5,901 nt of DNA from a bacterium (GCA_024231375.1 JAAEQP010000147.1:1-5901); one strand, 5' to 3'. Positions 1 through 5,901 are shown, numbered from the stretch's first letter. Notes: generated from the sequence alone by a model not told the origin. A program made the numbers and translations.

Positions 1-19
1 CCTAACACAGAGTCTGCCC

Positions 20-31
20 TGCGCATGCAGC
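20..31 (+). repeat. 12-base upstream motif, copy 1 (before the dynamin gene)
   Basis: The sequence TGCGCATGCAGC ends 53 bases before the A of the start codon at 84. A copy differing at one base, TGCGCATCCAGC, lies at 2375-2386 and also ends 53 bases before its gene's start codon (2439). The match and the equal spacing are read directly from the sequence. A role as a shared regulatory site is inference, and a chance match in GC-rich DNA is possible. Confidence 0.25.
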
Positions 32-72
32 CCCGCCCGGTGCGAGGTCTTGCGTTGCATGCCGTCAGCCTT

Positions 73-78
73 GGAGAG
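73..78 (+). promoter_or_regulatory. Ribosome binding site of the dynamin-like gene
   Basis: GGAGAG lies 5 bases before the ATG at 84, a normal Shine-Dalgarno position. It supports that ATG as the start. I see no convincing -35/-10 pair in bases 1-72, so the promoter is either outside the window or not of standard form. Confidence 0.6.
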
Positions 79-83
79 ATCAC

Positions 84-2246
84 ATGAACGTCGATTCCCA
101 TGCCACGAACCGAGTCTGGGCGTTCGAGGCCTTGGACGCCCTGGATCACTTCCTCCAAGACCCCGACTATTCCGGCGAACAGGCCGAGGATGCCGAGAGC
201 ATTGACCGGCGCCGCCGCGAACTGCGCGAGGGGAAGTATCGGGTCGTATTCCTGGGAGCCTTCAACGTAGGCAAATCCATGCTTATCAACGCCCTGCTGG
301 GCGACGAATACCTACCGACCGTGCTCGAAGAGTGTACCACCAAGATCGTCCACATCCACCGGGCCGACGCCATGCGCACCGTGTTGCGGCTCAACCAGAC
401 TCCAACCGACGACGAACTCGGAGCGCTGTTGGACCTCATTCACACCTGTGGCATCGGCGCGGAAGTCGACTACGACGCCGATGAGAGTGCGATCACCATC
501 GCCTACGCCGGCAGCTCCCCGGGCGAACTGCTTCAGAGCCTTCGCGCCCTCGTGACGGTTAGCGCCGAGGAGGACTTCCCCGAACTCCGGACCTTGCGCG
601 CCAAGTACGACGAGATGGTCATCCAGGTGCCCAACGAATCGCTCCAGGAGGACATCGCCCTGGTGGATTCGCCTGGCGTGCATAGCGTGACCGAGACCAA
701 CCAGAAGATCTCGGACGAGATTATCCCCAACAGCCACCTCGTCGTGTGCCTTATCGACAGCCAGAGCGCCGGACACGTCCAGAACCGCGACTTCGTCACC
801 CGTGTGGTCGAACACAAGCACCGCAAGGTGTTCTTCGTCATCAACAAGTCCGACCAACTCAACCCCGAGGAAATCGACGCCCGCGGCCGCCGCGGCCCCG
901 CCAAGGACCTCCTGCGCGTGCTCGACGGTGTGGTCGAGATGCCCGAGTTGTTCTTCGTTTCGGGACTCTATGCCCTGGTCGCCACGCAACTCGAGCACGG
1001 CCGGATCGATCTCGACGACCTCGACAAGAACAACAAGATCAAGATTCCCTTCGCAATGCAACGGGCCCTGCTCGAGGATGGCGATCTTGAGTCCGGCGTG
1101 TCCAAGTACCTCTTGGAGCGGAGCGACGTTGTCCCCTTCAGAAATCGCCTGCTCGACTACCTGTACCGCGAAAACCGGGAGATGGCCATTCTGGAATCCG
1201 TCTGCCAGTTCTTGGATGACCGGGCATGGCGGCTCGCCCGGCCCCTCGAAACGAAACTCGACATGGTGCGCAACAATCCCCGCCTGGAGGAGTTGGCGAG
1301 GCGCCGGGGACAACTCGAAGGCGAAATCGGCGAGAACGGCCGCCGGGCCCAAGAGGTGCTGGCCGCCTTCGATTCCATGGCTGCCGGTGAGGCGGTCGAC
1401 GGCAGAGATTGCGACAGTTACGAGATGCTTGTCGACGCCCAGTTCACCGACGAGACCGTCGCCCAGAACGCCATTGAACCTCTGGAGAGGTGGCTTGGGA
1501 ACAATCGGAACCTGCGGCAGGCCCGCCGCAACCGGTACGAGCCGCTCAAGAACCAAGTTGAGAACACCCTCGACATGTTCATCCAATACGCCTACTCGGA
1601 AATCGGCCGTGCCGTGGCCGACGTGGAGGAACGCGCACTCGCCAAGGCCGGCGACGGCATCGACACCGAAGGGTGGACCGCCCAAGACATTCTCGCGCCG
1701 GCCCGCGCCGAGGTCGACCGCATACACATCAGTCTGGCCCGATCCTACGCAACCTTCGCCTTGGGCGGACTCGTGCTGGGCGCCGTCGTGGGAACAGCCA
1801 GCATGGGGTCGCTCATCGGTTGGACCTTCATCGACCGGGTCGCCATGGGGGCGGGAGCCGCCGCGGCAGCGGGCATCGTCGGCGGCCTGCTGACCCGTGC
1901 GGCTTCCTCCAGAACCGTCATCCGCGAAATGCTGAACGAGGGCGTCGCCGAGCAAGTCAAACGGACCTTGCTTCGGGGAATGGCCGACGACTTTCGCGGT
2001 GCCTTCGCTCGGCGCCGTGACGCCTTCCATGCGTTCATCGAAGAGGCCTTCGCCCAGGCCGTCGCGGGACTACGGAGCGAACTGGACGAGGTGACCGCCG
2101 AGGAAGACCGGTTGCGCAAGGAACAGCAGGAGCAGATCGACCGGCTCGAACCCAAGGTCGACATGCTCGTCGAACTGGGGCGGCGTGCCCAAGCCATCGC
2201 GAGCGGCGGCGTGTCCCATCGTGAGACAGAGATTCAGTCGGCGTAG
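84..2246 (+). CDS. Dynamin-family GTPase (bacterial dynamin-like protein)
   Basis: This 720-residue protein is a large GTPase expected to bind and remodel membranes from the cytoplasmic side. The P-loop G1 is GAFNVGKS (residues 58-65). The G2 threonine is T85 or T86 in the PTVLEECTTK stretch, G3 is DSPG (195-198), G4 is NKSD (254-257), and a G5-like FVSG stretch ends near residue 294. About 110 residues separate G2 from G3, a spacing I regard as normal for bacterial dynamin-like proteins. Residues from about 363 to 555 look like a charged helical trunk. Two adjacent hydrophobic stretches follow (about 556-583 and 586-603, Gly/Ala-rich) and could insert into membrane like the paddle of known family members. 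Residues about 650-708 are strongly charged and coiled-coil-like. The gene stands alone here, without the second tandem dynamin gene found in some bacteria. The start is supported by GGAGAG 5 bases upstream. The family call is firm, but the cellular role (membrane fusion, stress repair, vesicle or division work) cannot be read from the sequence. Confidence 0.9.
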   Translation: MNVDSHATNRVWAFEALDALDHFLQDPDYSGEQAEDAESIDRRRRELREGKYRVVFLGAFNVGKSMLINALLGDEYLPTVLEECTTKIVHIHRADAMRTVLRLNQTPTDDELGALLDLIHTCGIGAEVDYDADESAITIAYAGSSPGELLQSLRALVTVSAEEDFPELRTLRAKYDEMVIQVPNESLQEDIALVDSPGVHSVTETNQKISDEIIPNSHLVVCLIDSQSAGHVQNRDFVTRVVEHKHRKVFFVINKSDQLNPEEIDARGRRGPAKDLLRVLDGVVEMPELFFVSGLYALVATQLEHGRIDLDDLDKNNKIKIPFAMQRALLEDGDLESGVSKYLLERSDVVPFRNRLLDYLYRENREMAILESVCQFLDDRAWRLARPLETKLDMVRNNPRLEELARRRGQLEGEIGENGRRAQEVLAAFDSMAAGEAVDGRDCDSYEMLVDAQFTDETVAQNAIEPLERWLGNNRNLRQARRNRYEPLKNQVENTLDMFIQYAYSEIGRAVADVEERALAKAGDGIDTEGWTAQDILAPARAEVDRIHISLARSYATFALGGLVLGAVVGTASMGSLIGWTFIDRVAMGAGAAAAAGIVGGLLTRAASSRTVIREMLNEGVAEQVKRTLLRGMADDFRGAFARRRDAFHAFIEEAFAQAVAGLRSELDEVTAEEDRLRKEQQEQIDRLEPKVDMLVELGRRAQAIASGGVSHRETEIQSA

Positions 2247-2248
2247 GT

Positions 2249-2279
2249 GTTGGCGATGGGGAGTACACCCCCGGCCAAC
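2249..2279 (+). terminator. Hairpin just after the dynamin stop codon; possible terminator or mRNA 3' end
   Basis: Two bases after the TAG, GTTGGC (2249-2254) pairs with GCCAAC (2274-2279). Inside it, GGGG (2258-2261) pairs with CCCC (2268-2271) around the loop AGTACA. GAT faces CG as a small internal bulge. The stem is therefore 10 pairs, mostly G-C. No T-run follows, so it is not a textbook intrinsic terminator. It could be a T-poor terminator or an element that stabilises the mRNA end. Confidence 0.4.
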
Positions 2280-2292
2280 CACGCCTGATCGC

Positions 2293-2322
2293 TTGACTTG
2301 CGCTTGTCGGTTCCAATATGCA
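2293..2322 (+). promoter_or_regulatory. Weak promoter candidate for the nucleotidyltransferase gene
   Basis: TTGACT (2293-2298) matches a sigma-70 type -35 box at five of six bases. TATGCA (2317-2322) follows after 18 bases but matches the -10 consensus at only three of six. Transcription from here would give a leader of about 110 bases before the ATG at 2439. The candidate lies downstream of the hairpin at 2249-2279, as expected for a separate transcription unit. The -10 box is poor, so confidence is low. Confidence 0.3.
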
Positions 2323-2369
2323 AGAGTCTCGAAGCAGGGGAGTTACGGTCTGGCCTCTCGCTCCAGTCT

Positions 2370-2385
2370 CTGGGTGCGCATCCAG
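2370..2385. promoter_or_regulatory. Imperfect 16-base palindrome, possible operator
   Basis: CTGGGTGCGCATCCAG is symmetric at 14 of 16 positions around the core TGCGCA; only the G at 2374 and the T at 2381 break the symmetry. It lies between the promoter candidate and the nucleotidyltransferase start, where a dimeric repressor or an RNA structure could act. It overlaps the second copy of the 12-base motif (2375-2386). Operator function is inference. Confidence 0.25.
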
Positions 2386-2386
2386 C
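2375..2386 (+). repeat. 12-base upstream motif, copy 2 (before the nucleotidyltransferase gene)
   Basis: TGCGCATCCAGC matches bases 20-31 at 11 of 12 positions and ends 53 bases before the start codon at 2439, the same distance as copy 1. Weaker similarity may continue downstream (CGCC then CGG/CGAG blocks with small gaps). I did not find the motif before the third gene. Confidence 0.25.
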
Positions 2387-2424
2387 GTGCCGCCACCGGC
2401 GCGAGCAGGCGCAACCAGGATACG

Positions 2425-2433
2425 AAGGTGGGG
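2425..2433 (+). promoter_or_regulatory. Ribosome binding site that decides the nucleotidyltransferase start
   Basis: The purine-rich AAGGTGGGG ends 5 bases before the ATG at 2439. An in-frame ATG 141 bases further upstream (2298) overlaps the -35 candidate and would add 47 residues with no resemblance to the family, so the 2439 start is preferred. Confidence 0.5.
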
Positions 2434-2438
2434 CCGAC

Positions 2439-3386
2439 ATGGGACACAACACAGACGAAGTCGTAGGCGTGATTCTGGCCGCCGGGAAAGGCTCCCGGAT
2501 GAGCCCCCTCTCGACCCGCCTTCCGAAGCCCGTGTTGCCCATTCTCAACAAGCCCATCATCTGCCACCAACTCGAAGCCATGCGGTCCGTCGGGATTCGA
2601 AAAGCCTACGTCGTGGTCGGCTACCGCGGATTCGAGGTCGTGCGCGAACTCGAACGCTTCGAGCAAGATTTCGACATGGACATCGAGTACGTCCAGCAGG
2701 AGGAGAACCTCGGTATCGCCCATTGCGTGGGTCGTCTCGAATCCGTCGTCAACAATCCCTTCTTCCTGTTCCTGGGCGACATCTACTTCCACGCGCCCCG
2801 CATCCGGGAGTTTATGGATGCCTTTCGCGAACCGGACGTGGACGCCGTGATCGGCGCTATCGAAGAAGACGATCCCGCTCTCATCTCCAGAAACTTCAGC
2901 ATCGCCGTCGACGACGCCGACCGCATCACCCACGTCGTCGAGAAGCCCCGCTTCCCGCGCACCCGGCTCAAAGGCGTCGGTCTCTACCTCTTCAGCCCCG
3001 TCGTCTTCGACGCCATCCGCCGTACCCCACGCACCGCACTTCGGGACGAGTACGAAATCACCGACAGCATCCAAATCATGATCGACTACGGCTACCACGT
3101 GCGCCTGAGCCTCGCCGTCGATCGCGACATCAACATCACCTACCCCGCCGACCTTCTCGCCGCCAACCTGTGGCTCCTGGACCAAGACGGCCTCCCCAAC
3201 GCCGTGTCCCCCAACGCAACCGTCGCCGACGACGCCCAACTGTCCCGCGCCGTCGTGGGCGCGGGCGCCACTATCGGTTCTGGCGCCCACCTCACCAACT
3301 GCGTCGTCTTCCAGGGGTGCTCCGTTGCACCAGGCGAATCCCTCGAGAACGCCATCGTCACCGAGGACGGCGTCCTGCGGACGTAG
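2439..3386 (+). CDS. NDP-sugar pyrophosphorylase-type nucleotidyltransferase
   Basis: This 315-residue cytoplasmic enzyme should join a nucleoside triphosphate and a sugar 1-phosphate to form an NDP-sugar plus pyrophosphate. The N-terminal signature LAAGKGSRMSP (13-23) followed by LPKPVLP (28-34) is the nucleotide-binding loop of the family. D114 in LGDIYF is the likely first metal ligand, EKP (168-170) is the usual sugar-binding motif, and D228/D230 in DRDINITYP sit where the second metal-binding Asp is expected. Residues about 248-315 hold a short run of hexapeptide-type repeats (for example AVVGAGATIGSGAHL), probably three or so turns of left-handed beta helix, much shorter than in GlmU. 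Nucleotide and sugar specificity (dTTP/UTP/GTP; Glc/Man/GlcNAc-1-P) cannot be settled by eye. The gene starts 192 bases after the dynamin gene and probably has its own promoter. The family call is firm; no gene symbol is justified. Confidence 0.88.
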   Translation: MGHNTDEVVGVILAAGKGSRMSPLSTRLPKPVLPILNKPIICHQLEAMRSVGIRKAYVVVGYRGFEVVRELERFEQDFDMDIEYVQQEENLGIAHCVGRLESVVNNPFFLFLGDIYFHAPRIREFMDAFREPDVDAVIGAIEEDDPALISRNFSIAVDDADRITHVVEKPRFPRTRLKGVGLYLFSPVVFDAIRRTPRTALRDEYEITDSIQIMIDYGYHVRLSLAVDRDINITYPADLLAANLWLLDQDGLPNAVSPNATVADDAQLSRAVVGAGATIGSGAHLTNCVVFQGCSVAPGESLENAIVTEDGVLRT

Positions 3387-3441
3387 GGGACTTCTGCGCC
3401 GCGTACCACCAGGATGATTGCCCCCGCGAGCGCCGTCCCCT
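3385..3441 (+). terminator. Inverted repeat spanning the nucleotidyltransferase stop; weak terminator candidate
   Basis: AGGGGAC (3385-3391) is complementary to GTCCCCT (3435-3441), and GCGC (3396-3399) can pair with GCGC (3430-3433) inside it, leaving a large loop. No T-run follows, and the right arm touches the TTGACC box of the next promoter candidate. It may be a loose terminator, a structure affecting the next promoter, or chance. Confidence 0.22.
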
Positions 3442-3469
3442 TGACCTTCCCCCGCCCGTGGTCCATTAT
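3441..3469 (+). promoter_or_regulatory. Promoter candidate for the GH127-type gene
   Basis: TTGACC (3441-3446) matches the -35 consensus at five of six bases. After exactly 17 bases comes CATTAT (3464-3469), a four-of-six -10 box inside a locally AT-rich patch that stands out from the GC-rich surroundings. Transcription would begin near 3476, giving a leader of about 35 bases before the ATG at 3512. This assumes a sigma-70-like consensus applies in this organism. Confidence 0.45.
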
Positions 3470-3494
3470 TCTCTTCGGTCAATCGCCAAACGCC

Positions 3495-3501
3495 GGGGGA
3501 G
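3495..3501 (+). promoter_or_regulatory. Ribosome binding site of the GH127-type gene
   Basis: GGGGGAG ends 10 bases before the ATG at 3512. It supports this start over the next in-frame ATG (3542), which would remove the only basic residue (R3) ahead of the signal-peptide core. Confidence 0.55.
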
Positions 3502-3511
3502 ATCTGCAACC

Positions 3512-5794
3512 ATGTCACGCATTCCGTTCTGTTCTTGCTTGATGCCGCTTGTCATTGTGCCGATCCTGCTTCTGACGCTGCCTGCCGCGGCGGATTGCGC
3601 GTTGGCCATCACACCCAAACGATTGCCTTTCCCGCTGACGCAGATTCGCTTGCTGGAAGGTCCGCATCTGGACGCCCAGGAGGCCAACCGCGCCTATCTC
3701 CTCAGCCTTGACCCGGAACGGTTGCTATACACCTTCCGCGTCAACGCGGGTCTCGATGCGCCGGGCGAGCCCCTGGGCGGGTGGGAGAAACCGGATTGCG
3801 AGGTGCGCGGTCATTTCATCGGCCACTACCTGACCGCCTGCGCGCTCATGTACCAGAGCGCTGGCGACGAGGAACTCAAACGCCGGGGCGATTACATGGT
3901 GGCGGAGTTCGCCAAGTGCCAGGAGGCCTTGGGCGGTGGCTACCTGTCCGCCTATCCCGCCACCTTCTGGGACCGGCTCGAATCCATGGAGAAGCCGCCC
4001 TGGGCGCCCTACTACACCATCCACAAGATCATGGCCGGCTTGCGCGATATGCACACGCGTTGCGGCAACGAACAAGCTCTCGATGTGTTGAAAGGAATGG
4101 CGTCCTACTTCAAGAACCGCCACGACGCACTCACTATCTGGGAATGGGACCGCACGCTCGGCGTGGAGTTCGGCGGCATGGCCGAGGTGCTGTACGACCT
4201 GTATGCACTCACCGACGACCCCGATCACCGCGATTATGCCCACGCCTTCGACAAAGCTACGTTCCTCGGACCCCTCGCGTTGGAACACGACAGCCTCACC
4301 AAAATCCACGCCAACACGCACATTCCGGAAGTCATCGGTGCAGCCCGGCGGTATGAACTGCTCAACGACGGCCGCTACCTCACCGCGGCACGGTTCTTCT
4401 GGGACTGCGTCGTGGACGGTCGCATGTACGCCACCGGCGGCACCAGCGAAGGCGAGTTCTGGGGCGAGCCGCACTGCCTCGCCGACACCTTGACCCATCG
4501 CAACCAGGAAACCTGCACGTCCTACAACATGCTCCGTCTCACGCGGTATCTGTATCGCTGGACCGGCGACCCCCGCTATGCCGACTTCTACGAACGTACG
4601 TACATGAACAGCATCCTCGGCACCCAACGCGTCAGCGACGGCATGCTCGCCTATTTCACGCCCCTCGCCTGCGGTCACAAACGCGTCTTCGGTACCGCCA
4701 CGGACTCCTTCTGGTGCTGCACGGGCACGGGCATCGAATCTTTCTCGAAACTCGCCGACAGCGTCTACTTCTACAACGACGACAGTGTCTACGTGAACCT
4801 GTTCATCCCCTCGGCCGTATCGTGGCCCGAGAAGGGTCTGCGGTTTGAACAGCGGACCACGTTCCCCGACGAAGACACCACAACCTTCACGGTCCGAGTA
4901 GAGAATCCGATCGAAGTGGCCCTGAAGGTGCGCGTGCCCTATTGGGCCGAAGGCGCATCCGTCGTGGCCGTCAACGGAGAATCCGATACCGCCCGCCAAG
5001 TGCAGGACGGCTATCTCGTCGTTCGGCGCCTGTGGAACGATGGCGACACGGTCACCGTGCAACTCCCCATGGCGCTGCATGCCGCTCCCATGCCCGACGA
5101 CCCCGAACTCGTCGCCGTCATGTACGGCCCCTTGGTACTGGCAGGAAAGACCGAAGACACGCCGTGGTTCATGGCCGACGCCGCGGACCCGGCGTCCTGG
5201 TTGGAACCGGTCGACGATACGCCGTTGACCTTCCGGACCCACGGTCAGAAGACCGACATGACCTTCAAACCCCTGAACCGAATCGGCGAGGAAGCGTACG
5301 GCGTGTACTTCAGCGTGTTGAAAGAAGGCGGTGCGCGACACAACGCCCTGCTGGCCGAGGAAGCCGAACGCAAGGAGTTCGAAGCGCGCATTGTGGACCG
5401 CGTGTTCGCCGACAACGCTGAATCCGAGAAGGCCCACAATCTGCAAGGCGAGAACACCGCGTCCGGGCCCTTTCAGACCAAGGGTTGGCGTCACGCGCCC
5501 GACGGTTGGTTCAGTTGGGATCTCAAGGTCCTGCCGGACACGCCGATGACGTTACTCTGCATGCACTGGGGATCCGACGTACCGCCCCGCACCTTCGACA
5601 TTCTCATCGATGGACAGAAGATCGCTACCCAATCGCTCGACAAGAACGAGCCGGATCGCTTCTTCACCGTCGAGCACGCCATCCCGTCGGAACTGACTGC
5701 GGGCAAGAGTCAAGTGACGGTCCGGTTCCAGGCACACAAGGACAACAACACGGGCGGCGTCTTTGAATGCGCCGTGCTGCGTCCCGCGCCGTAA
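3512..5794 (+). CDS. Secreted glycoside hydrolase, GH127/GH146 (DUF1680) type, putative beta-L-arabinofuranosidase
   Basis: This 760-residue exported enzyme should remove terminal beta-L-arabinofuranose or a related sugar from plant- or algal-type glycans. Residues 1-32 form a signal peptide: R3, a hydrophobic core at 10-26, and possible cleavage after AAA (25-27) or ALA (30-32). C29 is preceded by Asp, so it is not a good lipobox. The alpha/alpha-barrel domain begins near 39 and carries GHFIGHYL (H101, H105). By analogy with Bifidobacterium HypBA1, E315 (in GEF) is the acid/base, E333 and C335 (in ETC) plus C402 and C403 (in WCC) bind zinc, and C402 is the nucleophile. All of these are present. 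Beta-rich segments follow from about 424, including VAVMYGPLVLAG (534-545). The last roughly 130 residues (about 627-758) form a separate beta-type domain common in long family members. GH127 versus GH146, and the substrate, are not resolved; aceric acid hydrolase activity is known within GH127. No transporter or regulator is visible nearby. Confidence 0.9.
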   Translation: MSRIPFCSCLMPLVIVPILLLTLPAAADCALAITPKRLPFPLTQIRLLEGPHLDAQEANRAYLLSLDPERLLYTFRVNAGLDAPGEPLGGWEKPDCEVRGHFIGHYLTACALMYQSAGDEELKRRGDYMVAEFAKCQEALGGGYLSAYPATFWDRLESMEKPPWAPYYTIHKIMAGLRDMHTRCGNEQALDVLKGMASYFKNRHDALTIWEWDRTLGVEFGGMAEVLYDLYALTDDPDHRDYAHAFDKATFLGPLALEHDSLTKIHANTHIPEVIGAARRYELLNDGRYLTAARFFWDCVVDGRMYATGGTSEGEFWGEPHCLADTLTHRNQETCTSYNMLRLTRYLYRWTGDPRYADFYERTYMNSILGTQRVSDGMLAYFTPLACGHKRVFGTATDSFWCCTGTGIESFSKLADSVYFYNDDSVYVNLFIPSAVSWPEKGLRFEQRTTFPDEDTTTFTVRVENPIEVALKVRVPYWAEGASVVAVNGESDTARQVQDGYLVVRRLWNDGDTVTVQLPMALHAAPMPDDPELVAVMYGPLVLAGKTEDTPWFMADAADPASWLEPVDDTPLTFRTHGQKTDMTFKPLNRIGEEAYGVYFSVLKEGGARHNALLAEEAERKEFEARIVDRVFADNAESEKAHNLQGENTASGPFQTKGWRHAPDGWFSWDLKVLPDTPMTLLCMHWGSDVPPRTFDILIDGQKIATQSLDKNEPDRFFTVEHAIPSELTAGKSQVTVRFQAHKDNNTGGVFECAVLRPAP

Positions 5795-5861
5795 GACATT
5801 CCTGTCAATAGGGGGAGCCGTTGAGGAAGTCAAATACACACACGAGAAGAAGCGAGAAACC

Positions 5862-5895
5862 GGGACTGTCCCAAGCGGAGTCCGCCGCAGGCGGA
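5862..5895. repeat. Cluster of short GC-rich inverted repeats at the right edge
   Basis: GGGACTGTCCC (5862-5872) is a five-base inverted repeat around one base. GCGGA-G-TCCGC (5875-5885) overlaps a perfect hairpin, TCCGCC-GCA-GGCGGA (5881-5895). The overlapping arms could form alternative structures. The cluster lies 68 bases after the GH127-type stop codon, with no T-run before the window ends. It resembles dispersed intergenic REP-like palindromes, but only one copy is visible, so repeat status is inference. It could also act as the terminator of the GH127-type gene. Confidence 0.4.
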
Positions 5896-5901
5896 CGCAG
5901 A

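Noticed and set aside
802..1893. 363-codon + strand frame inside the dynamin-like gene
   Set aside because: It is an out-of-frame shadow with a Ser/Pro/Arg/Trp-rich translation typical of shifted GC-rich coding DNA.
312..2030. Very long open frame (572 codons) on the - strand, antisense to the dynamin-like gene
   Set aside because: It is in codon register with the sense gene, so antisense stops need sense TTA, CTA or TCA codons, which GC-rich genes avoid. The translation shows no recognisable domain.
2298..2438. 47-residue N-terminal extension of the nucleotidyltransferase
   Set aside because: It has no family resemblance, no ribosome binding site, and overlaps the promoter candidate. The ATG at 2439 has a good site.
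2318..3511. Upstream extension of the GH127-type frame, which stays open through the whole nucleotidyltransferase gene
   Set aside because: The extension is an Arg/Pro-rich shadow of the overlapping gene. The true start at 3512 is marked by GGGGGAG and a signal peptide.
2343..3518. Open frame (391 codons) on the - strand, antisense to the nucleotidyltransferase
   Set aside because: It is also in register with the sense codons and has low-complexity composition with no family signature.
3725..5494. Long open frame (589 codons) on the - strand, antisense to the GH127-type gene
   Set aside because: It has the same in-register codon-bias explanation. The sense strand has a signal peptide, a ribosome binding site and complete catalytic motifs.
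84..5794. A single three-gene operon
   Set aside because: Gaps of 192 and 125 bases, a post-stop hairpin and promoter-like pairs in both gaps make independent units more likely. Co-transcription cannot be excluded.
5832..5843. Short CA-rich tract (ACACACAC)
   Set aside because: It is too short to be a meaningful microsatellite.
5821..5901. Open frame from a TTG at 5821 running off the window, behind GGGGGAG at 5811-5817
   Set aside because: The spacing of 3 bases is too short, the start is non-ATG, and most of the translation comes from the palindromic block.

Overview
The window looks like GC-rich bacterial chromosome. It holds three complete genes, all on the + strand, separated by short gaps (192 and 125 bases). 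The gene types (a single-copy dynamin-like GTPase, a sugar-nucleotide pyrophosphorylase and a secreted GH127-type glycosidase), the strong G/C preference at third codon positions and the GC-rich inverted repeats at the right edge would suit an uncultured free-living lineage such as Planctomycetota/Hydrogenedentota or a relative. That placement is inference from style, not from any marker gene.

Layout. Bases 1-83 are a leader with a clear Shine-Dalgarno. Bases 84-2246 encode a 720-residue dynamin-family GTPase with intact G1-G4 motifs, a long helical trunk, two adjacent hydrophobic segments and a C-terminal coiled coil. Bases 2247-2438 are non-coding. They hold a hairpin just after the stop codon, a weak promoter-like pair, a 16-base imperfect palindrome and the next ribosome binding site. 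Bases 2439-3386 encode a 315-residue NDP-sugar pyrophosphorylase-type nucleotidyltransferase with a short hexapeptide-repeat tail. Bases 3387-3511 are non-coding, with an inverted repeat and a better promoter candidate (TTGACC, 17 bases, CATTAT). Bases 3512-5794 encode a 760-residue exported glycoside hydrolase of the GH127/GH146 (DUF1680) type with its full Glu/Cys3 zinc-thiolate active site. Bases 5795-5901 contain no convincing gene and end in small GC-rich inverted repeats cut by the window edge.

Functional links. The genes are co-directional, but the gaps and promoter-like sequences between them argue against one tight operon. The GTPase probably works on membranes. The nucleotidyltransferase makes an activated sugar in the cytoplasm. 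The hydrolase acts outside the cytoplasm on L-arabinofuranose-type or related glycans. A shared envelope or glycan theme is possible but unproven. I see no CRISPR array, tRNA, rRNA, transposase, or obvious defence or toxin system. The most notable small-scale signal is a near-identical 12-base motif lying at exactly the same distance from the start codons of the first two genes.
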